Below, in pieces: positions 1 through 5,839 of a DNA stretch of 6,808 nt. The translations under genes were made by a program, and so were the position numbers. The DNA is from Gammaproteobacteria bacterium (GTDB taxonomy: Bacteria > Pseudomonadota > Gammaproteobacteria > Steroidobacterales > Woeseiaceae), in NCBI GenBank assembly GCA_029881015.1, contig JAOUNK010000181.1:1-6808 (forward strand), given 5' to 3'. The stretch's first letter is position 1, and every line of letters begins with the position of its first letter. Under the pieces are notes generated by a model. That model did not search any database, was not told the DNA's origin, and saw only the letters and a list, made by a program, of their open reading frames with translations.

Positions 1-369
1 TATGAAGTCATCGAAATCGAACGTGCCCGTCTTCTCTGCTTCGCCTTCAACCGTGATGGTCCAGGGGCGCGGCTTGAAATTGCGTGCATACACAACCGGG
101 TCTCCCTTGCCGGTCCCGAACTCGTAGAAGTTGTTGTACGTCGTAATGTCGTCGTAGCTGTTCGCGGGTTCATCGGTGCTGTACGGGCTCGCGGCGACCC
201 CGGCCAGCTTTGCCCGCCGTGCTTCCGGCACGACAGCAGCCAGCGCGCCAGGGGCCAGCAATGCGCCGCCGGCAATTGCCCCGGCGCGTATGAAATCACG
301 GCGATTCAGGTAATTCTCGAGATTCGTAATCTCGGACGGCCGGATATCGGACGGTTTCTTGATCAGCAC
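1..369 (-). CDS. msrP: MsrP (YedY), Tat-exported methionine sulfoxide reductase catalytic subunit, 3' part cut off by window edge
   Basis: MsrP is a periplasmic molybdopterin enzyme that reduces methionine sulfoxide in oxidised envelope proteins, receiving electrons from the membrane haem protein MsrQ. The 123 N-terminal residues visible here begin with a twin-arginine signal: NRRDFIR at residues 22-28, followed by an Ala/Gly/Leu-rich segment (about 29-45). After it comes YNNFYEFG (78-85), the MsrP signature that lies at the molybdenum cofactor, then KPRPWTITVEGE, the start of the sulfite-oxidase-like fold. The start is GTG at 369, with AGGGAG (375-380) five bases upstream; no in-frame ATG competes. 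Family members are about 300-330 residues, so well over half of the gene lies left of the window, as would an msrQ partner if it follows. The 128-residue membrane protein divergent from it is too short to be MsrQ. Identification rests on recalled similarity to E. coli YedY and is strong. Confidence 0.93.
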   Translation of the reverse strand, partial: MLIKKPSDIRPSEITNLENYLNRRDFIRAGAIAGGALLAPGALAAVVPEARRAKLAGVAASPYSTDEPANSYDDITTYNNFYEFGTGKGDPVVYARNFKPRPWTITVEGEAEKTGTFDFDDFI

Positions 370-389
370 AGGAGCTCCCTTCTGCGATA

Positions 390-401
390 GTCTCTTGAGA
401 C
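390..401. repeat. Short inverted repeat in the msrP / membrane-protein divergent gap
   Basis: GTCTC-TT-GAGAC is a perfect 5-bp inverted repeat with a 2-bp centre, near the middle of the 61-bp gap between two divergent start codons. On the msrP strand it lies inside a 17-bp spacer between a possible -35 (TTGTCC, 407-412) and a poor -10 (TATCGC, 384-389). That promoter would start transcription at about 377, within the ribosome binding site, so it is doubtful. An operator is possible, but the repeat is short enough to arise by chance. Confidence 0.25.
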
Positions 402-430
402 AGACCGGACAAAGGCGAAGAATATTGCAC

Positions 431-817
431 ATGAGCGCAACGCGCATCTTGCCCTGGTATTACGCCGCGACCGTGGTGTTCCTGCTTCTCGACTATCTCG
501 GGGGCGTGAACGTGCGTGTGGCGTTTCTCGAGTCACTCCCGGCGGCCAGGCTGGCGTACTACGCGATCTGTTTTACGTGCCTGGCCCTGATGATCTGGCG
601 TCCGGCCTGGACAACGCTGATCGGGACCTTCGAATCACTGGTCACGCTGATCGCGCTGATATTCAGCATGGCGCTACGCGTTTTGATCCCAACTGACGCG
701 ATCTTCGAGGAAAACGCGGCTTTTGTGACGTATCAGGAGATCGTCAATTTCATGATTTCGGGCAGTGTGGCCTACGTCGCGTGGACCAGGGGATTGCAGG
801 CGCTGCGCGGTCAGTAG
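431..817 (+). CDS. Small four-helix inner-membrane protein, function unknown
   Basis: A 128-residue hydrophobic protein that I do not recognise as a named family. Likely membrane segments are at about residues 9-27, 39-56, 62-84 and 104-118, with short loops between them; the third is followed by an acidic stretch (PTDAIFEEN, 87-95). No cysteine pair, haem histidine pair or catalytic motif is evident, and it is much shorter than MsrQ (about 200 residues, six helices), so the msrP neighbourhood alone does not make it the electron donor. The ATG at 431 was chosen because an in-frame upstream extension (to about 359) would run into the msrP start and ribosome binding site on the other strand and adds a polar, non-membrane leader. 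A weak purine-rich GAAGA lies nine bases upstream. The next gene follows in the same direction after 109 bp, so co-transcription is possible but unproven. Confidence 0.7.
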   Translation: MSATRILPWYYAATVVFLLLDYLGGVNVRVAFLESLPAARLAYYAICFTCLALMIWRPAWTTLIGTFESLVTLIALIFSMALRVLIPTDAIFEENAAFVTYQEIVNFMISGSVAYVAWTRGLQALRGQ

Positions 818-911
818 ATCGCCCGGATTCTTTCGCCATTCAGCGTCGGTTCAAGCGGCGGCGGTTACGGTTGATATCACGTAATCGGCCCCCAATCTAT
901 GGGCGTATGCC

Positions 912-918
912 AAGAGGA
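912..918 (+). promoter_or_regulatory. Ribosome binding site deciding the FrnE-like start
   Basis: AAGAGGA lies eight bases before the ATG at 927. The later in-frame ATG at 978, which would better match the usual family N-terminus, has no comparable site at proper spacing, so the longer form is preferred. Confidence 0.55.
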
Positions 919-926
919 TCGAGCAC

Positions 927-1649
927 ATGAGCGAGACACTTTCCAACATCGTCCGCAGTAAGGACCGGGTAGCCGTCATGGCGGCCCTGCATGTCGACGT
1001 GATTGCGGATTTCGTTTGCCCGTTCTGCTTTCTTGGCAAGCGGCGCCTGGATGAGGCGCTCAAGGCCGTGCAGGGCCCCTTCGACGTCAGCTGGAGCCCG
1101 TTCCAGTTAAACCCGGATATTCCGCCCGAAGGCCAGCCATTCGATGTCTACCTGACGCGGCGCTTCGGCAGTCCCGCGAACGTCGAGCCGGTGCTGGAGC
1201 ATCTCGCGGAAGAAGGCAAGGCGTCCGGCGTACAGTTCCGTTTCGACAGAATAGCGCACGTGCCCAGCACGCTGCCGATCCACCAGCTCATGCAACACGC
1301 CGGGACGCTCGGCGCTGACCAGGTGGCACTTGCGGATCACCTGATGTCCGCGTTCTTTGAAGACGGCAGCAATATTGGAGAACGCGGCGTGCTCATCGAC
1401 ATCGCCAGCGCGCATGGGATTTCGCCGAAAGAGACCGGCGAGGCGATCGGCAATGATCGCATTCGGCAAATCGTCGCCACCCGCGAGGCACGGGCACGCA
1501 GCTCGGGTCTTCTCGGCGCGCCGGGGTTCCTGATCAATCGGCGGTTACTGGTTGTCGGCGCCCAGCCAGCCGATGCGTTGATTGGCGCGTTCGATCGCGG
1601 GATGTTCGGTGAGGGACTCGACTCGCTGGTGTCGCCCGCCGTTCACTAG
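927..1649 (+). CDS. DsbA-family FrnE-like thiol-disulfide oxidoreductase
   Basis: A 240-residue thioredoxin-fold protein of the DsbA superfamily, in the branch that includes FrnE and 2-hydroxychromene-2-carboxylate isomerase. The N-terminal strand VDVIADFVCPFCFLGKRRL carries CPFC at residues 31-34, the redox-active CxxC, which favours a FrnE-like oxidoreductase over the isomerase (whose catalytic residue is usually a Ser). Next come the family features WSPFQLNPDIPPEG and a helical insert (about 75-190). The cis-proline loop is GAPGFLINRR (197-206, Pro199), facing the CxxC in the fold. There is no export signal, so it is probably cytoplasmic, as FrnE is. The first 17 residues before Met18 are polar and absent from typical relatives; Met18 at 978 is the alternative start. 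Its TAG stop shares a CTAG with the stop of the convergent epoxide hydrolase gene. Physiological substrate is unknown; a role in thiol or oxidative-stress homeostasis is inference. Confidence 0.87.
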   Translation: MSETLSNIVRSKDRVAVMAALHVDVIADFVCPFCFLGKRRLDEALKAVQGPFDVSWSPFQLNPDIPPEGQPFDVYLTRRFGSPANVEPVLEHLAEEGKASGVQFRFDRIAHVPSTLPIHQLMQHAGTLGADQVALADHLMSAFFEDGSNIGERGVLIDIASAHGISPKETGEAIGNDRIRQIVATREARARSSGLLGAPGFLINRRLLVVGAQPADALIGAFDRGMFGEGLDSLVSPAVH

Positions 1650-2584
1650 GGTCGCGCCAGCCACTCCAGGACCAGGCGATTCACGTCGTCGGGTTTTTCC
1701 TGCTGGGTCCAGTGACCGCAATCCAGCATGTGAATGGTCAGGTCCTTCACCAGGGGCTTCATTCCTTCGATATGCTGCGGGCCGATCAGTACGTCATTGC
1801 TCGCGCCCACGAACAAGGTCGGGATATCGATCTGATGGCTGACGCCCTCGAGCTGTTCCCAGTTATGCGTCCAGTTCCGATACCAGTTGATCGGCCCCGT
1901 GAAACCCGACTGCGCGAATCGCGCGGTGTAATAGTCGAGCTCCTCATCGTCCAGTAAAGCATCGCCGCTTGCCTGCTCGGCGAGCGTCTGCCGCAGCAGG
2001 CTCACGACCTGGTACGGCGGCGGCAGCTTCTCGAACTGTTCGCGCGTGAGCTGGTTCTTGCGCATCATCCGGTTGATGAAGTGACGCGGATCAGCACCGA
2101 ACAGCCGGTCAGCTTCGTCGGAGTCCTGGAAGTTGACGATGTAGAAATCCTTGCCAAAGCGCTCGCGCATGATGCCGACAGGGTCGACCGGTGAGCGGGG
2201 GAAGTGTGGAATATTCAGGATGACGAGCCTGTCGATACGCTCGGGCGCCAGCATGGCCATGTTCCACAGTACGAGCGCGCCCCAGTCGTGTCCGATGAAT
2301 GTCGCCGTCTCGAGTTCGAGCGCGTCGAGCAAGCCATGGACATCGGCGATGAGCTGTTGCATGCGACAGTCGGCAACGTTCGCGGGTCCTTTGGTCTGGC
2401 CATAGCCGCGTTGGTCCGGGGCGATGGCGCGCAAGCCGGCGGCGGCCAGGGCTGGCAACTGGTGTCGCCACGAGTAAGCGAGCTCCGGGAAACCGTGGAG
2501 CAGGACGACGGGATCCCCATCGCCCTGTTCGTGTACCGCCATCTCCAGGCCGTTGACGTCGACGAATGCTGGCTTGGGAAACAT
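1646..2584 (-). CDS. Alpha/beta hydrolase, soluble epoxide hydrolase type
   Basis: A 312-residue protein matching the C-terminal hydrolase domain of soluble epoxide hydrolases (EC 3.3.2.10), which open epoxides to diols through an Asp ester intermediate. The full catalytic set is visible: oxyanion-hole HGFP at 30-33, nucleophile Asp100 in GHDWGA, the two epoxide-activating lid tyrosines Tyr148 (FYIVNFQ) and Tyr235 (GPINWYRN), acid Asp264 (SNDVLI) and base His291 (CGHWTQ). The Asp-to-first-Tyr spacing of 48 equals that of human enzyme Asp335/Tyr383. Haloalkane or fluoroacetate dehalogenases share the core but lack this tyrosine pair, so they are less likely. There is no signal peptide and no N-terminal phosphatase domain; the length is normal for bacterial members. 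The ATG at 2584 has only a weak GAAG upstream. It is divergent from the amidohydrolase gene and convergent with the FrnE-like gene. Substrate (lipid, xenobiotic or other epoxide) cannot be read from sequence. Confidence 0.9.
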   Translation of the reverse strand: MFPKPAFVDVNGLEMAVHEQGDGDPVVLLHGFPELAYSWRHQLPALAAAGLRAIAPDQRGYGQTKGPANVADCRMQQLIADVHGLLDALELETATFIGHDWGALVLWNMAMLAPERIDRLVILNIPHFPRSPVDPVGIMRERFGKDFYIVNFQDSDEADRLFGADPRHFINRMMRKNQLTREQFEKLPPPYQVVSLLRQTLAEQASGDALLDDEELDYYTARFAQSGFTGPINWYRNWTHNWEQLEGVSHQIDIPTLFVGASNDVLIGPQHIEGMKPLVKDLTIHMLDCGHWTQQEKPDDVNRLVLEWLARP

Positions 2585-2656
2585 CGCTTCATTTGACAGG
2601 AATTGATCCCTAACCGCAAAGTCGGGCGACGCGACAGAGACTCAAAAGGCGGCCCA

Positions 2657-4363
2657 ATGAAAAGAACAATAAGAAATGGCATTTGCACAGTTCTCGCGGC
2701 GATTCTTTTCGCGGCCTGCGGTTCGCCGCAGCCGCCCGAGCATTTCGACGTCATCATTCGCGGCGGTGACGTCTATGACGGATTGGGCGGCGCGCCTGTC
2801 AAAGCGGATGTTGCTCTGACTGGCGAGCGCATTGCGAAGATCGGTGACCTGTCGTCGGCGACCGCCGGCAAAGACATCGATGCCACGGGTCTGGCTGTTT
2901 CCCCGGGCTTCATCAATATGCTGTCATGGGCCACCGAGTCGTTGATCGAAGACGGTCGCGGAATGAGCGACATCAAGCAAGGGGTGACGCTCGAGGTGAT
3001 GGGGGAGGGTTGGTCGATGGGCCCGCTCAACGACGAATTGCGGGCCCTTGTCAAGTCGCAGCAATCGGATATCCAGTACGATATTTCGTGGTCGACGCTC
3101 GGCGGCTACCTCGAGTTTCTTGAGGACAAGGGAGTCTCGCCCAACGTCGCGTCGTACGTTGGTGCCGCGACGCTGCGCATCATGGAAGTCGGGTTCGATA
3201 ACGTGAAGGCGACCGAGGAGCAGCTTGCGCGCATGCAGGATCACGTGCGTCTTGCGATGCGTGAGGGGGCAATAGGTGTTGGTTCCTCCCTGATCTACGC
3301 CCCGGGAAATTTTGCCGACACCGATGAACTGGTCGCGCTGGTGGCGGCTGCCGCGGAATTCGATGGGCGCTACATCTCGCACATACGGTCTGAGGGAAAC
3401 AGGCTCGAGGAGAGTGTCGAGGAACTGATACACATCGCGCGTGTAACAGGCGCACCAGCCGAGATTTATCACCTGAAAGCGGGCGGTCGCTCCAACTGGC
3501 ACAAGGCGGAAAAGGTGTTCGCACGCGTCGAAGCCGCTCGAGCGGAGGGGCTTGCCATTACGGCGGACATGTACACGTACACCGCGGGCGCGACGGGACT
3601 CGATGCGTCGATGCCGCTCTGGGTGCAGGAGGGAGGCGACGAGGCCTGGTTTGCAAGACTCGAAGACCCCGCGATCCGGGCCCGCGTAAAAGAAGAAATG
3701 ATGTCCGAGGATACCGAATGGGAGAACCTCGGACTGCATGCCGGACCGGACGGCGTGTTGTTTATCGGCTTTCGGAATCCGGACCTGCGGCACCTGATAG
3801 GCAAGACCCTGGCGGAGGTTGCGGAACTGCGCGGCACGTCGCCGGCGGATGCGGCGATCGATCTCGTTATTGAAGACCGGAGTCGAGTGTCTACCGTTTA
3901 CTTCCTGATGTCCGAAGAGAACGTGGCCAAGACCGTCGCGCAGCCCTGGGTGAGTTTCGGGTCGGACGCTGAAGCCTCAGCGCCCGAAGGCGTGTTTCTG
4001 AACTCAAGTACCCACCCGCGCGCCTACGGTACATTTGCCCGCGTACTCGGTAAATACGCTCGCGATGAGGAAGTAATCACGTTGCAGGATGGCATTCGAA
4101 AAATGACTTCACTGCCGGCGACCAATCTCGGGATCCGTGAACGCGGTCAACTGAAGGCCGGCTATTTCGCGGACGTCGTGGTTTTCGATCCGGCCAGGGT
4201 CCAGGACCACGCGACGTTTGAAGAGCCGCTGCAATACGCAACCGGGGTGCAGCACGTGTTCGTCAATGGCGAGCAGGTCCTCGAGGATGGGGAACATACC
4301 GGTGCGACACCGGGTCGTGTCGTTCGTGGTCCGGGCTGGACCGGATGGGTGGACAGTGACTGA
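2657..4363 (+). CDS. D-aminoacylase-family amidohydrolase lipoprotein with altered metal site
   Basis: A 568-residue protein of the N-acyl-D-amino-acid deacylase group (COG3653-like, amidohydrolase superfamily). Residues 1-21 form a lipoprotein signal: KR, a hydrophobic core, then LFAAC with Cys21 as lipid site; Gly at +2 suggests outer-membrane sorting. A small beta domain (DVIIRGGDVYDGLGGAPVKADVAL, about 31-54) leads into the barrel. The usual metal motif GFIDxHxH is GFINMLSW (84-91): both His are replaced, by Leu89 and Trp91. The bridging Cys of the GNCG motif is Gly118, preceded by Glu117 (GEGWS). The two other ligands, His242 (SHIRSE) and His272 (YHLKAGG), remain, as does catalytic Asp437 (FGSDAEA). 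The family block HPRAYGTFARVLGKYARDE (453-471) and the C-terminal beta segment (GYFADVVVFDP) are intact, so the gene is not decaying. The start is ATG 2657, preceded by AAAAGGCGG; the reading frame stays open upstream to 2603, but only this start opens directly with the signal peptide. Activity and substrate are open; retained residues suggest an enzyme using one metal. Confidence 0.88.
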   Translation: MKRTIRNGICTVLAAILFAACGSPQPPEHFDVIIRGGDVYDGLGGAPVKADVALTGERIAKIGDLSSATAGKDIDATGLAVSPGFINMLSWATESLIEDGRGMSDIKQGVTLEVMGEGWSMGPLNDELRALVKSQQSDIQYDISWSTLGGYLEFLEDKGVSPNVASYVGAATLRIMEVGFDNVKATEEQLARMQDHVRLAMREGAIGVGSSLIYAPGNFADTDELVALVAAAAEFDGRYISHIRSEGNRLEESVEELIHIARVTGAPAEIYHLKAGGRSNWHKAEKVFARVEAARAEGLAITADMYTYTAGATGLDASMPLWVQEGGDEAWFARLEDPAIRARVKEEMMSEDTEWENLGLHAGPDGVLFIGFRNPDLRHLIGKTLAEVAELRGTSPADAAIDLVIEDRSRVSTVYFLMSEENVAKTVAQPWVSFGSDAEASAPEGVFLNSSTHPRAYGTFARVLGKYARDEEVITLQDGIRKMTSLPATNLGIRERGQLKAGYFADVVVFDPARVQDHATFEEPLQYATGVQHVFVNGEQVLEDGEHTGATPGRVVRGPGWTGWVDSD

Positions 4364-4409
4364 GCGGCGGAGCAGCTGTCGTGAGCATGGACGAACCATC
4401 GCAAGAGCG

Positions 4410-4970
4410 TCAGCCACGCTTGTAGTCCCACAGCGGAAACACCCTGGACAGGGCAAGCAGTCCCAGCGGGTGCTGCAGTCGACCATCGCCGATCGCTTCC
4501 TTCACGTCATCGAGGGTCATGAGATGCACCCGGATAGCCTCTCCCGGATCCAGTGCCTGCTCCTGAACCCGTTGCACGTCTTCGGCCAGCCACAAATGAC
4601 AGGAGTTGTCGTGAAACGCGGGATTGGCCTGCACGGTCCCGAGGCTGCGCCAGCGACCGCCACCGAAGCCGGTCTCTTCCAGGAGCTCGCGCTTTGCGGC
4701 CTCGAGAGGGCTCTCGCCCGGGTCCACGACGCCGCCGACCGGCTCGGTCGTGAGCGCGCTGACGCCGAATCGATATTGCTCAACCATGACAATGTCGCCA
4801 GCCGTTGTAATGGCGACAACGTTCACCCATTCGGGGGTTTCCAGCACCATGCGGCTGATTTCAATGGATGACGCCGGGTGCCTGACACGGTCATAACGCA
4901 CATTGAATAGCGGCAACTCGGGGCCCCGTTCGCTGCCAACCGTTTGCCATCGCAACTCGTCGTCACTCAT
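4410..4970 (-). CDS. Nudix hydrolase, ADP-ribose pyrophosphatase type
   Basis: A 186-residue Nudix enzyme, which hydrolyses a nucleoside diphosphate linked to another moiety using Mg2+. The Nudix box is an exact match to GX5EX7REUXEEXGU: Gly80, Glu86, Arg94-Glu95, Glu98-Glu99 and Gly101. The upstream VMVEQYRFGV (61-70) and a proline 15 residues after the box (Pro117, in QANPAFHDNSCHLWLAED) fit the ADP-ribose pyrophosphatase subgroup, which recycles ADP-ribose to AMP and ribose 5-phosphate. Other nucleoside diphosphate sugars are possible substrates. No signal peptide, so cytoplasmic. The ATG at 4970 has AGGAG six bases upstream, overlapping the stop of the preceding dehydrogenase gene (9-bp gap), so the two are almost certainly co-transcribed and probably translationally coupled. 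Its 3' end converges on the amidohydrolase gene with 46 bp between, where I see no hairpin plus T-run terminator. Confidence 0.9.
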   Translation of the reverse strand: MSDDELRWQTVGSERGPELPLFNVRYDRVRHPASSIEISRMVLETPEWVNVVAITTAGDIVMVEQYRFGVSALTTEPVGGVVDPGESPLEAAKRELLEETGFGGGRWRSLGTVQANPAFHDNSCHLWLAEDVQRVQEQALDPGEAIRVHLMTLDDVKEAIGDGRLQHPLGLLALSRVFPLWDYKRG

Positions 4971-4976
4971 CTACGG

Positions 4977-4981
4977 CTCCT
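4977..4981 (-). promoter_or_regulatory. Nudix ribosome binding site overlapping the upstream stop codon
   Basis: AGGAG on the minus strand, six bases before the Nudix ATG, shares its first two bases with the TAG stop (4980-4982) of the dehydrogenase gene. This arrangement is typical of translational coupling. Confidence 0.7.
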
Positions 4982-5750
4982 AGAGCTTCACACCCAGCAA
5001 TGTCAGCAGGCCCCGCGTCCAGCGTTGCCTGAGAATCGGCACCATGACGCGATACAGACGGCCCGAGGTGTATTCGTCCTTGCCTTTTTCGAGCGCGGCG
5101 AGGCCTTCGCGAATCACCACGTTCGCGTCGTACCAGATGAAGCCCGGCGTGTTGCTCTTCATTGCCGTCAGTTTGTCCGACGCGTGAAAGTCCGTGTGTG
5201 TGAACCCGGGGCACAACGCCATGACCTTGACGCCCTGGTCACTGAATGCGGAGGCCAGCGCTTTGGACAATGCAATCAGGTAGGCCTTGGTGGGACCATA
5301 ACTGTAGTCGCCGCCCACGGTCATGCGGCCGGCCACCGAGGCAACGTTGATGACACGACCGTAGCCACGCTCGAGCATGCCGGGGATGAACTCGTGGCAC
5401 ATGGCAGCGACGGAGGTCATCATGAGTCGCAGGTAGGCATCGTGTTTGGTCCAATCCCGGGTATGGATCAGGTCCGGGCCCTCGGAGCCCGCGTTATTGA
5501 TGAGGAAGTCGATTTCGAAACCGAGCTCTTGTGTCTGGCCGAACAGCCTGCCCGGAGCGCCCGGTTCCGACAGGTCGGCCGTGAGAATGTCGACGCCGAC
5601 ACCGTGTGCTGCGCGCAATTCGGTAGCCAGCGCCTCCATCGGTTCCGACCGACGGGCGACGAGGATGAGGTCCTTGCCCTCGGCAGCGAGTTGGCGTGCA
5701 AACTCGCTGCCGAGACCGGCCGATGCGCCGGTAATTATTGCTCTGCTCAT
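4980..5750 (-). CDS. Short-chain dehydrogenase/reductase (SDR), classical type
   Basis: A 256-residue Rossmann-fold oxidoreductase acting with NAD(P)(H) on an unknown carbonyl or alcohol. Visible motifs are the cofactor loop TGASAGLG (7-14), LVARR with Arg33/Arg34 after the second strand (favouring NADP), a TADLSEP segment (58-63) where the adenine-binding Asp sits, NNAG (85-88), Ser138 in INVASVAG, and the catalytic YxxxK as Tyr151/Lys155 (YGPTK), 13 residues after Ser138 as usual. PGFTHTDF follows (181-188). The position that normally holds the structural/catalytic Asn of helix 4 reads Met110 (RLMMTSV). The C-terminus (228-256) is basic and hydrophobic (RQRWTRGLLTLLGVKL) and may touch the membrane. 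The family resembles COG0300 (DltE-like) SDRs. The ATG at 5750 lacks a convincing ribosome binding site. It leads the two-gene unit with the Nudix hydrolase and is divergent from the OPT transporter gene. Confidence 0.9.
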   Translation of the reverse strand: MSRAIITGASAGLGSEFARQLAAEGKDLILVARRSEPMEALATELRAAHGVGVDILTADLSEPGAPGRLFGQTQELGFEIDFLINNAGSEGPDLIHTRDWTKHDAYLRLMMTSVAAMCHEFIPGMLERGYGRVINVASVAGRMTVGGDYSYGPTKAYLIALSKALASAFSDQGVKVMALCPGFTHTDFHASDKLTAMKSNTPGFIWYDANVVIREGLAALEKGKDEYTSGRLYRVMVPILRQRWTRGLLTLLGVKL

Positions 5751-5780
5751 GGCGACGCACTATCGCACATTTGGCCCGAC

Positions 5781-5810
5781 TTGCCGACGCCGCATAGCTC
5801 GGTGCATAGT
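5781..5810 (+). promoter_or_regulatory. Candidate sigma-70-like promoter for the OPT transporter
   Basis: TTGCCG (5781-5786, four of six to consensus) and CATAGT (5805-5810, four of six) are separated by 18 bp in the 89-bp divergent gap. This would give a leader of about 23 bases before the ATG at 5840. The match is moderate and by eye only. Confidence 0.33.
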
Positions 5811-5839
5811 GCTGTTTCCAGAATCCGGATAAGAAGAAC

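Noticed and set aside
818..926. Promoter before the FrnE-like gene (TTGATA at 871-876)
   Set aside because: No acceptable -10 at 16-18 bp; the gene may be read from upstream instead.
2924..3793. Long minus-strand open frame (289 codons) inside the amidohydrolase gene
   Set aside because: It lies wholly opposite conserved amidohydrolase sequence and its translation has no recognisable domain or ribosome binding site.
4364..4409. Possible bidirectional terminator between the amidohydrolase and Nudix genes
   Set aside because: No stable GC hairpin followed by a T run can be found in the 46 bp.
5757..5812. Inverted 7-bp copies GCACTAT / ATAGTGC in the SDR-OPT divergent gap
   Set aside because: The arms are 42 bp apart and a 7-bp match in a gap this size is not far from chance; not enough to call an operator.
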